NCBI RefSeq assembly: GCF_946222985.1 | Contig: NZ_CAMIFY010000049.1 | Location: forward strand, 1 to 20,851 | Length of the DNA: 20,851 bases | Direction: 5' to 3' | Source of the DNA: an uncultured Corynebacterium sp. | GTDB lineage: Bacteria > Actinomycetota > Actinomycetes > Mycobacteriales > Mycobacteriaceae | Part shown: one piece after another, positions 1-6,894 of the stretch | Layout: each line of letters begins with the position of its first letter | Position numbering within the stretch: the stretch's first letter is position 1 | Notes under the pieces: generated by a model | What the model was told of the DNA's origin: nothing | Databases searched by the model: none | What the model saw: the letters and a program-made list of their open reading frames with translations, nothing else | Translations under genes and position numbers: made by a program

Positions 1-181
1 AGACGAAGGTGAAGTCCTTCGGGTAGAAGAAGACGATCTTCCACTTGCCCTCGTAGGAATTGCTCGTGACCTGCTCGAAGTAGTCGTCGGGGGACGATGC
101 GTTCGCGTCACGCAGGTTGCCGCCCTTCAGGGCGGTGAGGTTGAACTCCGGGAACTGGTCGCCAACGGTGAGCAGAGCCAT
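1..181 (-). CDS. ahpC: Alkyl hydroperoxide reductase AhpC, N-terminal part (cut by window edge)
   Basis: Reading leftwards from an ATG at 181, the first 60 residues begin MALLTVGDQFPEFNLTALKG and continue to KWKIVFFYPKDFTFV. This is the N-terminus of the mycobacterial/corynebacterial type AhpC, a two-cysteine peroxiredoxin that reduces hydrogen peroxide, organic peroxides and peroxynitrite in the cytoplasm. The window ends just before the expected peroxidatic cysteine (the family continues with CPTE), so catalytic residues cannot be checked. A strong ribosome binding site, AGGAGG, sits 5 nt before the ATG. The gene is divergent from oxyR, the classical arrangement in actinobacteria, and the reductant gene ahpD would be expected downstream, outside the window. 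The call rests on remembered family sequence and context. Confidence 0.95.
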   Translation of the reverse strand, partial: MALLTVGDQFPEFNLTALKGGNLRDANASSPDDYFEQVTSNSYEGKWKIVFFYPKDFTFV

Positions 182-330
182 GTGATCCTCCTAAGGAATC
201 GGCTTCAAAGATCGAATTCGTTTGTCGTGCGGGGGCCGAGCCGTTCCTGGCGGGTCAGGTGCACCCGGGGCGCAATGTTTCATTCCCCCGACTGCCTGGT
301 CCAACGTGGGGCCCGGCCGGTCCGACAACC

Positions 331-359
331 ATTATGCCTATGAAAAGCCGAAGAGTCAA
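331..359 (-). promoter_or_regulatory. Promoter of ahpC (TTGACT - 17 bp - CATAAT)
   Basis: On the minus strand a -35 box TTGACT (359-354) and a -10 box CATAAT (336-331) are separated by exactly 17 bp. This is the best consensus-like promoter I found in the window. Transcription would start near 324 and give a leader of about 140 nt before the ahpC ATG. Promoter assignment is inference from the sequence. Confidence 0.7.
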
Positions 360-383
360 GAGGAAATGCGGATTAGTGTCGTG

Positions 384-402
384 TACGCTTATAGGTATGC
401 GT
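384..402 (+). promoter_or_regulatory. oxyR -10 box and overlapping dyad at the start codon
   Basis: A TAnnnT -10 box, TACGCT (384-389), lies 7 nt before the oxyR ATG at 397. There is no Shine-Dalgarno sequence, which fits a leaderless transcript starting at the A of the ATG. The same bases form an imperfect 18-bp dyad, ACGC-n-TA-nnnn-TA-n-GCGT (385-402), spanning the -10 box and the start codon. Its position would suit autorepression by OxyR or binding of another regulator. The dyad is seen directly; its role is inferred. Confidence 0.5.
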
Positions 403-1329
403 AATCGCGAATACCGTCCCACCCTGCCCCAGCTCCGCGCCTTCGTCGCCATCGCGGATACCGGGCATTTCGGTCAGGCCGCTCAGCGACTCGGCATCTC
501 CCAGCCCTCCCTGTCCCAGGCCCTGTCGACCCTCGAGGGTGGCCTGGGCGTCCAGCTCGTCGAGCGCTCCACGCGCCGCGTGCTGGTCACTCCACTCGGC
601 CGCGGCATTCTTCCCTACGCGCGCCAGGTCTCCGAGATCGTCGACGACATCGTCGCGCGCGCCTCGGGCCGCACCGACGAGCTCGCCGGCCCGCTGGCCA
701 TCGGTTTCATCCCGACCATCGCGCCGTACATCCTCCCGAATTTCCTCCGCAACGTCCGCGAGGAGCTGCCCGATCTCGAGCCGCGCATCGTGGAGGAGCC
801 GACGGCGCATCTCGTCGAGGCGCTCCGGTCCGGCGCCATCGACGCCGCGGTGATGGCGCTGCCGTCGGGCGTGTCGTCGTTCGCCGAGACGCCCCTGTAC
901 GAGGAGGAGTTCCACCTCGTGGTTCCGGAGGGCCACGACCTCGCGGGTCGCGAGGACGTGCCCCTCGAGACCCTCGGCGATCTCGAACTGCTCTTGCTTG
1001 ACGACGGCCATTGTCTCCGCGACCAGGTCCTCGACCTGTGCCGCCGGGTGGATGCCCATCGCGACGACTCGCTCGGTCTGGAGACCCGCGCGGCGTCGTT
1101 GTCGACCGTCGTGCAGTGCGTCGCCGGCGGCCTCGGCGAGACCCTGGTGCCCGCCTCGGCGTTGAACGTCGAGGCGCGCCGCCCGGGTCTGGCCACCGCC
1201 CGCTTCGAGGGTCCGGCCCGTCCGGGCCGCACCATCGGCCTGGTCCACCGCGCCTCGTCCGTGCGCGGCGACGAGTTCTCCCGCATCGGCGAGCTGGTCA
1301 CCCGGGCGTACGAGCACGCCATCGGCTGA
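397..1329 (+). CDS. oxyR: Hydrogen peroxide sensing LysR-type regulator OxyR
   Basis: A 310-residue LysR-family protein. The N-terminal winged helix-turn-helix covers about residues 8-67 (PTLPQLRAFVAIADTGHFGQ ... ISQPSLSQALSTLE), followed by a linker helix and a periplasmic-binding-protein-like effector domain from about 97. Cys206 (in GHCLRDQ) and Cys215 (in LDLCRR) have the 9-residue spacing of the peroxide-sensing pair Cys199/Cys208 of E. coli OxyR, which makes this OxyR rather than a generic LysR protein. In corynebacteria OxyR is known to repress catalase, dps and related genes until oxidised. The ATG at 397 is chosen because the family starts shortly before YRPTL and an ideal leaderless -10 box precedes it; a frame open from 259 adds a non-conserved extension. 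The gene is divergent from ahpC and followed by a strong terminator. Confidence 0.95.
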   Translation: MRNREYRPTLPQLRAFVAIADTGHFGQAAQRLGISQPSLSQALSTLEGGLGVQLVERSTRRVLVTPLGRGILPYARQVSEIVDDIVARASGRTDELAGPLAIGFIPTIAPYILPNFLRNVREELPDLEPRIVEEPTAHLVEALRSGAIDAAVMALPSGVSSFAETPLYEEEFHLVVPEGHDLAGREDVPLETLGDLELLLLDDGHCLRDQVLDLCRRVDAHRDDSLGLETRAASLSTVVQCVAGGLGETLVPASALNVEARRPGLATARFEGPARPGRTIGLVHRASSVRGDEFSRIGELVTRAYEHAIG

Positions 1330-1349
1330 CGGACGCCTCCCGACGAGGG

Positions 1350-1389
1350 GAGGGGCGGTGCCGGTCCACGTGGACCGGCACTGCCCCTC
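1350..1389 (+). terminator. Rho-independent terminator of oxyR
   Basis: A long hairpin pairs GAGGGGC (1350-1356) plus GTGCCGGTCCAC (1358-1369) with GTGGACCGGCAC (1370-1381) plus GCCCCTC (1383-1389), with one mismatch in the stem. A T-rich run containing TTCTTTTT follows. It lies 20 nt after the oxyR stop codon and separates it from the convergent helicase gene. Confidence 0.85.
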
Positions 1390-1410
1390 CTTCTTTTTCG
1401 CTTTCGCCGC

Positions 1411-1440
1411 CTTCTTCTATCCCGCCTTCTTCTATCCCGC
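1411..1440. repeat. Tandem 15-bp duplication at the helicase 3' end
   Basis: CTTCTTCTATCCCGC occurs twice in direct succession (1411-1425 and 1426-1440). On the minus strand the first copy met by the ribosome holds the helicase TAG stop (1434-1432). Because the unit is 15 bp, the second copy puts another TAG in the same frame at 1419-1417. The duplication is seen directly. Confidence 0.9.
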
Positions 1441-4005
1441 CTTGACCTCCAAGGAGCGCAGGCGGACTTCGCCGGCGGCGTCGGATTCTGCGAGGTCGAC
1501 GACGGCGATCAGTCGCCAACCGCGATCGTCGTCGGGGTCGAGGATGGTCTGCTCGACGCGCCAGAATCCGCCGTCCGGGGCTTCGCCGTCCGCCTGCGAG
1601 TCGTCCACGCGGAACAACTCCGGTCCGCGGGCTGCGGGACCCAGGTCGACGTCGTCGTACTCGCCGAAGTACTCGTCCATCAGCGCCGGCCAATCCGGTG
1701 CCTCGTCGAGGTGCGCGTCGAGCTCGGCGAGATCCCGTTCCTTCTCCATGGCGAACAGCTGCACGTGGCGGAACATGAGGTTGCGCACCATGCGGGTGAA
1801 GGCCCGGGTGTTGCCGGTCAACGGGCGGGACTCGTCGCCGCCGAACGCGGCCTCGCGCAACGTGTCCTCGTCGACGGGCTTGTCCGGGTCCGCCATGCGG
1901 GCCCACTCGTCGACGAGCGAAGAATCGACCTGCTGGATCAGCTCGCCGAGCCATTCGATGACGTCGGCGAGTTCGTCGTTGGAGGCCTCGCGGGGCAGGG
2001 TGTGCCGCAGGGTGCGCCAGGCGTCGGTGAGATAGCGCAGCAGCACGCCTTCGGCGCGGGCGATGCCGTACTCGGACACGACGTCGGAGAAGGTCATGCC
2101 CTTCTCCACCATCTCGCGCACGACCGACTTGGGGGAGAGCTCGAACTCGCGGACCCAGGGGTGGCCCTTGGCGTAGGTCTGGTACGCCTGCTCCAGCTCC
2201 TCATCCAGGGGCTTGGGCCACGTGATGTCCTCGACGATGTTCATGCGCTCGGTGTAGTCGACGCCCTCGGCCTTCAGCGCGGCGATCTCCTCGCCGCGGG
2301 CGGCCTTCTGCTGGGCGGTCAGCAGCGGGCGCGGGTCGTCGAGGATGGCCTCGAACACGGAGATGACGTCGAGGGCGTAATCGTCGGCTTCCGGGTCCAG
2401 CAGTTCGAGGGCCGCCAGCGCGAACGGCGCGAGGGGCTGATTGAGCGCGAAGTCGCGCTGGAGCTCCACCGTCAACCGCGGACGGACCTCGGGCGTTGCG
2501 GTGTCGTCCGAGGCCGGCTCGGTGACCTCCTCGACGATCCCGGCGGCGACGAGGCCGCGATAGAGCTCGATGGCCGTGAGGATCGCCTGATTCTGCTGGT
2601 GGCGGGTGTCGTGGTTGCCGCGCAGCAGCTCCCGCATGTTGGCGTAGGTGTCGCCGCCGCGGGCGATGACGTTGAGCAACAGGCCGTTGCTGATCCGGAA
2701 ACGGCTGGTCAACGCCTCCGGAGGCTGCTCGACGAGCTTGTCGTAGGCCTTCTGCGACCACGTGACCTCGCCCTTCGGCGCCGCCTTGAGCCGGAGCTTC
2801 TTCATCTTCGCCTCGTCCTGCCCGGCACGACGACGCAGCTTGAAGTTCTCGATCTCGTGGTCCGGCGCTTGCACGACCACGGTGCCCTCGGTGTCGTATC
2901 CGGCGCGGCCCGCGCGCCCGGCGATCTGGTGGAACTCGCGGGACTTGAGGATGCGCTGGCGGATGCCGTCGTACTTGACCAGACCCGTCAACAGGACGGT
3001 GCGGATGGGCACGTTGATGCCCACGCCCAGCGTGTCGGTGCCGCAGATGACCTTCAGCAATCCGGTCTGCGACAACCGCTCGACCAACCGCCGGTACTTC
3101 GGCAGCATGCCGGCGTGGTGCACGCCGATGCCCTGGCGCACGAGCTTCGACAGCACGCGGCCGAAGGACGTGGTGAACCGGAAATCGCCGATCTCGGCGC
3201 GGATGCGCTCCTTTTCCTCCGGAGACAGCAGTTTCAGACCCGTCAGCGCTTGCGCACGCTCGATCGCCTCGCGTTGGGAGAAATGCACGACGTAGATCGG
3301 CGCCTTGCCGTCGGAAAGCAACTCGTCGATGGTGTCGTGGACGGGCGTGTGCACGTAATGGAAATCGAGGGGGACCGGGCGAGTGGTGCCCGCGACCAAC
3401 TCGACGTCGCGGCCCGTTCGCTCCTTGAGATCGCGCCGGAACATGGACACGTCGCCGAGCGTCGCCGACATCAGCAGGAACTGCGCTCGGTTGAGCAACA
3501 GCAACGGCACCTGCCACGCCCACCCGCGATCGGGCTCGGCGTAGAAGTGGAATTCGTCCATCACCACCTGATCGATGCGGGCGTCCGGGCCCTCGCGCAG
3601 CGCGATGTTGGCCACGATCTCGGCGGTCGCGCACACGATCGGGGCGCCGCCGTTGACGGTCGCGTCGCCGGTCATCATGCCGACGTTCTCCGCGCCGAAG
3701 ACCTCGCACAACGCGAAGAACTTCTCGCTGACCAGCGCCTTGATCGGGGCGGTGTAGAAGCTGCGCTGCCCACGGGCCAACGCGGCGAAATGGGCCGCGA
3801 TGGCCACCATCGACTTGCCCGACCCCGTGGGCGTGGCCAGGATGACGTGGTCGCCGCCGGCCAGCGCCAGCGTCGCCTCCTCCTGGGCGGGGTACAGGGT
3901 GATCCCCGTGTCCCGCGTCCAGGCGATGAACGAGTCGACGATCGCGTCGTCGATCAGCGATTCGGGGACGTCGGCGAGGTCGGGGAGCATGGCGGAGAGG
4001 GACAC
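1432..4005 (-). CDS. DEAD/DEAH-box (Ski2-like) helicase with DUF3516-type C-terminus
   Basis: An 857-residue superfamily 2 helicase. Motifs in order are a Q-motif-like segment LYPAQ (37-41), Walker A ATPTGSGKS (57-65), Walker B DEFH (150-153), SAT (180-182), and motif VI QIAGRAGRAGYD (360-371). The DEFH form and the long helical C-terminus (about 400-857) match actinobacterial helicases whose tail is called DUF3516. They resemble the Ski2/Mtr4 RNA helicase group, so a role in RNA turnover or ribosome metabolism is plausible but unproven. I place the start at GTG 4005, seven nt after a TAGTCT -10 box (leaderless). ATG 3990 is the alternative and would give 852 residues. The frame stays open to 4491, but that extension is antisense to the lipase gene and unlike helicase sequence. 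The gene converges with oxyR and diverges from the lipase gene. Confidence 0.92.
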   Translation of the reverse strand: MSLSAMLPDLADVPESLIDDAIVDSFIAWTRDTGITLYPAQEEATLALAGGDHVILATPTGSGKSMVAIAAHFAALARGQRSFYTAPIKALVSEKFFALCEVFGAENVGMMTGDATVNGGAPIVCATAEIVANIALREGPDARIDQVVMDEFHFYAEPDRGWAWQVPLLLLNRAQFLLMSATLGDVSMFRRDLKERTGRDVELVAGTTRPVPLDFHYVHTPVHDTIDELLSDGKAPIYVVHFSQREAIERAQALTGLKLLSPEEKERIRAEIGDFRFTTSFGRVLSKLVRQGIGVHHAGMLPKYRRLVERLSQTGLLKVICGTDTLGVGINVPIRTVLLTGLVKYDGIRQRILKSREFHQIAGRAGRAGYDTEGTVVVQAPDHEIENFKLRRRAGQDEAKMKKLRLKAAPKGEVTWSQKAYDKLVEQPPEALTSRFRISNGLLLNVIARGGDTYANMRELLRGNHDTRHQQNQAILTAIELYRGLVAAGIVEEVTEPASDDTATPEVRPRLTVELQRDFALNQPLAPFALAALELLDPEADDYALDVISVFEAILDDPRPLLTAQQKAARGEEIAALKAEGVDYTERMNIVEDITWPKPLDEELEQAYQTYAKGHPWVREFELSPKSVVREMVEKGMTFSDVVSEYGIARAEGVLLRYLTDAWRTLRHTLPREASNDELADVIEWLGELIQQVDSSLVDEWARMADPDKPVDEDTLREAAFGGDESRPLTGNTRAFTRMVRNLMFRHVQLFAMEKERDLAELDAHLDEAPDWPALMDEYFGEYDDVDLGPAARGPELFRVDDSQADGEAPDGGFWRVEQTILDPDDDRGWRLIAVVDLAESDAAGEVRLRSLEVKAG

Positions 4006-4018
4006 GGGGTCCAGACTA
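4005..4018 (-). promoter_or_regulatory. Leaderless -10 box of the DUF3516 helicase
   Basis: On the minus strand GTTAGTCTGG contains a -10 box TAGTCT (4018-4013), close to the corynebacterial pattern gnTAnnnTgg. Seven nt later comes the GTG at 4005. No ribosome binding site precedes either candidate start, which supports a leaderless transcript. The -35 region is not recognisable. Confidence 0.5.
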
Positions 4019-4063
4019 ACGAATGAGCGGGAAGTTCCGACCACGGCATGTTTTGATTGCCTC

Positions 4064-5509
4064 ATGCTCAGTGGACGTGGCAGGAAGGCGGCACTGGCCG
4101 CGTTGATCGTCGCCGGTGTCATGGCGGCGTCGAACGGGACCTCGGCGGCGTCCGGGGTCGCCGGAGGCGGGGGAGAAACGGGGAACGGGGGAGAAGCGGC
4201 GGCCATCGACGCGCCGGCTGTCCCGGTGACCGCTCCCGTGACCGACGCGGCGCCCGGCACGGTCCTGTCGTCCGAGCCGATCGCCCCGGTCGAAAGCGAC
4301 GGGACCTTCGGCTCGGCGGGTTCCTCCGGCTCGTCGGATTCTTTGGGTTCCGGCGGTGACGATGCGGAGGTGTCGACCACCGCGCGCTTGATTTCCTTCG
4401 CCACCCGCGACGAATTCGATCGACCGGCCGTCGTCGGCGGCGTCGTCGTCGAGCCCGATGTGCCGTGGGCCCATGCGGGCGCCCGCCCCACGGTGGTCGT
4501 CGCGCCCGGAACAGTCGGACAGGCCGACCGCTGCGCGCCGTCGACGACGTTCGCCGAACAGCCCGGCGGGCAGATGTCGCAGGTGGAACCGCTTCTCGAG
4601 CAGGGTTTCCGCGTCGTGGTCAGCGATTACATCGGCCTGGGCCAGCCCGGCATCCACACCTACGCCAATCGCCTCGATCAGGGCCGGGCCATCCTCGACG
4701 CCGCCCGCGCGGGGCTGCGCGTCGACGGTTTGCGCGCCGATTCTCCGATCGCTCTGTGGGGGTACTCGCAGGGCGGCGGAGCGACGGCCTCGGCCGCGGA
4801 ACTCGCGGAGACCTACGCGCCGGAGCTCAACGTGGTGGTCACCTTCGCCGGTGCACCTCCGGCTGACCTGTCGCAGGTGCTCACCCGCATCGACGGTTCG
4901 TCGATCATGGGCGCCATCGGCTACGCCGTCAACGGCTTCACGGAGCGTCACGACGAATTGCGCACCCTGGTGGACGAGATCGTCTCGCCGCACGGCAAGG
5001 AGGTGCTGGCCCAGCTGGCCGACGATTGCATCGCGGACTCGTCCAGCCGCGTCGGATTCAACCGCACCAGCCAGTGGACGGTCGACGGACGGCCCTTCTC
5101 CGAGCACTTCGCGGAGCACCCCGAGATCGTCGAATTCCTCGACGACCAGCGCATCGGCCGTCACAAGCCCAATGCGCCGGTTCTGGTGCTCAACGGCCAC
5201 AACGGCGACGTCATCCCGTTCGGCCAGGCCGAGCAGCTTGCCCGCGATTGGTGCGAGCAGGGCGCCGAAGTGACGTTCATGCCCATCGACGTCCCCCGCA
5301 TCGCCCCGGGCGCTGGCATCGGCCACGCCGCGCCGATGGCCGTGGGACAGCAGCTCGCGCTGGGCTACCTCGCCGCCGCATTCGGCGTCGGGCTGCAGAC
5401 GGCCGCCGACGCCGGCGCGACTTCACCCGGTGCGTCGTCCATTTCGGGTTCGTCGCTGCTTCCGGGTTCGTCGGACAACGGCGAGCTGCCGGGCGTCTGC
5501 CAGTTCTAG
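4064..5509 (+). CDS. Secreted lipase/esterase of the LIP (secretory lipase) alpha/beta-hydrolase family
   Basis: A 481-residue exported protein. Residues 1-30 form a Sec signal peptide (MLSGRGRKAALAALIVAGVM, then a small-residue cleavage region near ASA/TSA). About 70 residues of Gly/Ser/Ala/Pro-rich linker follow (31-100), then a hydrolase domain. The nucleophile elbow is GYSQGG with Ser235. Likely partners are Asp382 (NGHNGDVIP) and His421 (GIGHAAP). Cys157, Cys322, Cys397 and Cys479 could form disulfides outside the cell. The pattern is that of the secretory lipase family (Pfam LIP), to which several lipid-requiring skin corynebacteria owe lipase activity. The start at 4064 gives a clean signal peptide; no Shine-Dalgarno is visible there. 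Substrate cannot be told: triacylglycerols are likely, but cell-envelope mycolate esters are not excluded. Confidence 0.88.
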   Translation: MLSGRGRKAALAALIVAGVMAASNGTSAASGVAGGGGETGNGGEAAAIDAPAVPVTAPVTDAAPGTVLSSEPIAPVESDGTFGSAGSSGSSDSLGSGGDDAEVSTTARLISFATRDEFDRPAVVGGVVVEPDVPWAHAGARPTVVVAPGTVGQADRCAPSTTFAEQPGGQMSQVEPLLEQGFRVVVSDYIGLGQPGIHTYANRLDQGRAILDAARAGLRVDGLRADSPIALWGYSQGGGATASAAELAETYAPELNVVVTFAGAPPADLSQVLTRIDGSSIMGAIGYAVNGFTERHDELRTLVDEIVSPHGKEVLAQLADDCIADSSSRVGFNRTSQWTVDGRPFSEHFAEHPEIVEFLDDQRIGRHKPNAPVLVLNGHNGDVIPFGQAEQLARDWCEQGAEVTFMPIDVPRIAPGAGIGHAAPMAVGQQLALGYLAAAFGVGLQTAADAGATSPGASSISGSSLLPGSSDNGELPGVCQF

Positions 5510-5531
5510 GAGCCGCACCCCGCACATGAGT

Positions 5532-5555
5532 CGATCCCGGCCGAAGGCGGGATCG
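5532..5555. terminator. Hairpin between convergent lipase and PAC2 genes
   Basis: CGATCCC (5532-5538) pairs with GGGATCG (5549-5555), and an inner GCC/GGC extends the stem around a GAA loop. It sits in the 69-bp gap between two convergent genes. There is no U-tract on either side, so it may stop transcription only weakly. Confidence 0.45.
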
Positions 5556-5578
5556 ATGGGGGCGGGAGACGGAATCGG

Positions 5579-6673
5579 TCAGAACCGGAACCAGGGGCGG
5601 CGCGGGCCGCCGTTGCCCGAGCCGTCGGAATCGTCCGAGCCGCCTGAGCCGTCGGAATGGCCGTCGGTGTCGTCTGCGTCGTCGGACGACGAATCGGACG
5701 TGGCACCCGAATCCGCGTCGCCGCGGTCGACGTCGTCACGCTCCCCGTCCTGCGGTGCATTGAGCTGCGTGGCCAGGAATCGTTCGAGTTCCGCGCCCAG
5801 TTCGTCGGCCGACGGCATCGTGCCGTCGTCGCGGACGAGCGGGTTCGACTCCAGCGTCGACCGGCGGCGCTCCTCTTCGTCGTGCTGCTGCTCCAGCATC
5901 CGCACCACGCCGGCGACCTCTTCGGACTCGTTGGCCTGCTCCGCGAGGAGCTCTGCGATCTTCTCCGACTCGCGCTCGAGGGCGGTCAGCGGGAAGTCCA
6001 GATCACCGGCGTCGGCGACGGCCTCCAGTAGCCGCAGGGCAGCCAGGGGGTAGTCGGAGGCGGCCACGTAGTGCGGCACCTGGGCGGTGAAGCCGCAGGT
6101 GGCGCGGCCGCGGCGGTTCAACTCGAGCTCGATGCGCAAGCTGGCGGCGCCGGGCACGGTCACGCGCTGGCCCCACGTGCGGTGGCCGGCGAGCAATCCG
6201 CGATCGTTGCCGTGCGCCATGATGCCCATCGGTCGGGTGTGCGGCACGGTCATCGGCGCCGAGTACAGGGACACGGTGCGCTTCACGTCGAACCGTTCGA
6301 CCAGGTCGGCGACCGCCTGCGAGAAGGCGTCCCAGCGCAGGTCGGGCTCGGGGCCCGACAGCAGCAGGAACGGCTTGCCGGCGTTGTCGCGCACGACCTG
6401 CAGCGACAGCTCCAGGTCCGCGGCCTCGGCGACCTGGTCGCCGATCATCGTCACCGCGGGGCGGCGAGAGCGGTAGTCGACCAGCTCGTCGTTGTTGAAG
6501 TTGACCAGCGGGCGATGCTCGAGCGCATCGAGCAGATGTCCGGCGGAACCGGCCACCGCCAATCCGGCGTCGGCGTATCCCTGGAGGGCGACGACCATGG
6601 TCAGGCCACCGTTCTTCGGCCCCACATCCGGGGCGGGGAACTGCATCTCGTACATCTCGTGTTCCTCGTCCAT
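5579..6673 (-). CDS. PAC2-family protein with acidic Ser/Asp/Gly-rich tail
   Basis: A 364-residue protein of the PAC2 (proteasome assembly chaperone 2) family. The conserved part runs from about 8 to 225 (MQFPAPDVGP..., MVVALQGYADAG at 26-37, PMGIMAHGNDRG at 148-159). A charged helical segment follows at about 230-275 that could form a coiled coil. The last 55 residues are very rich in Asp, Ser and Gly and end in PRRPWFRF. Actinobacterial members are cytoplasmic proteins of unknown role. Corynebacteria generally lack the 20S proteasome, so the family name should not be read as function. The start at 6673 is supported by AGGAGG 8 nt upstream; an internal ATG at 6655 (MYEMQF) is possible. The gene stands alone, facing the lipase. 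Confidence 0.88.
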   Translation of the reverse strand: MDEEHEMYEMQFPAPDVGPKNGGLTMVVALQGYADAGLAVAGSAGHLLDALEHRPLVNFNNDELVDYRSRRPAVTMIGDQVAEAADLELSLQVVRDNAGKPFLLLSGPEPDLRWDAFSQAVADLVERFDVKRTVSLYSAPMTVPHTRPMGIMAHGNDRGLLAGHRTWGQRVTVPGAASLRIELELNRRGRATCGFTAQVPHYVAASDYPLAALRLLEAVADAGDLDFPLTALERESEKIAELLAEQANESEEVAGVVRMLEQQHDEEERRRSTLESNPLVRDDGTMPSADELGAELERFLATQLNAPQDGERDDVDRGDADSGATSDSSSDDADDTDGHSDGSGGSDDSDGSGNGGPRRPWFRF

Positions 6674-6894
6674 GGTCCGCGCCTCCTCTTCACCGAGATC
6701 GGCTCATCGTTTCCGGCGGCGTTCGCCGAAAGGTTCGTGCCGCGAAATCGTGCTTTCGCTTTCGTACGTGTCAACGGCGCCGTCGGCGTCGTTATTCCGG
6801 CCATCGTTCCACAAGCCGGATTCCGTCCACATTAGGCGGTCGGCAACGAGCTTCACGACGCTCCGTTCATCGGCGCGTCACGCATGCTGCGCCC
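6674..6894. promoter_or_regulatory. Divergent intergenic region PAC2 / DUF4192
   Basis: These 221 bp separate two divergent genes and must hold both promoters. On the minus strand a perfect -35 hexamer TTGACA (6774-6769) is present, but 16-18 bp downstream I see only weak -10 candidates (around 6751-6745), next to a short direct repeat GAAAGCGAAAGC. For DUF4192, CATGCT (6883-6888) lies 6 nt before its ATG and could be a poor leaderless -10 box. Nothing else stands out. Confidence 0.35.

Noticed and set aside
259..396. N-terminal extension of oxyR from an ATG at 259
   Set aside because: The extra 46 residues do not resemble OxyR and would read through the ahpC promoter region. The ATG at 397 fits the family start and has a leaderless -10 box.
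1711..4026. Plus-strand open frame of 771 codons opposite the helicase
   Set aside because: It is the antisense shadow of a gene with all helicase motifs. Its product is Asp/Val/Arg/Gly/Leu-rich without any recognisable domain, as expected for reverse frames in very high-GC DNA.
4016..5326. Minus-strand open frame of 436 codons opposite the lipase
   Set aside because: Composition is Arg/Gly/Asp-rich and shadow-like, while the plus frame has a signal peptide, a GYSQGG elbow and a full triad.
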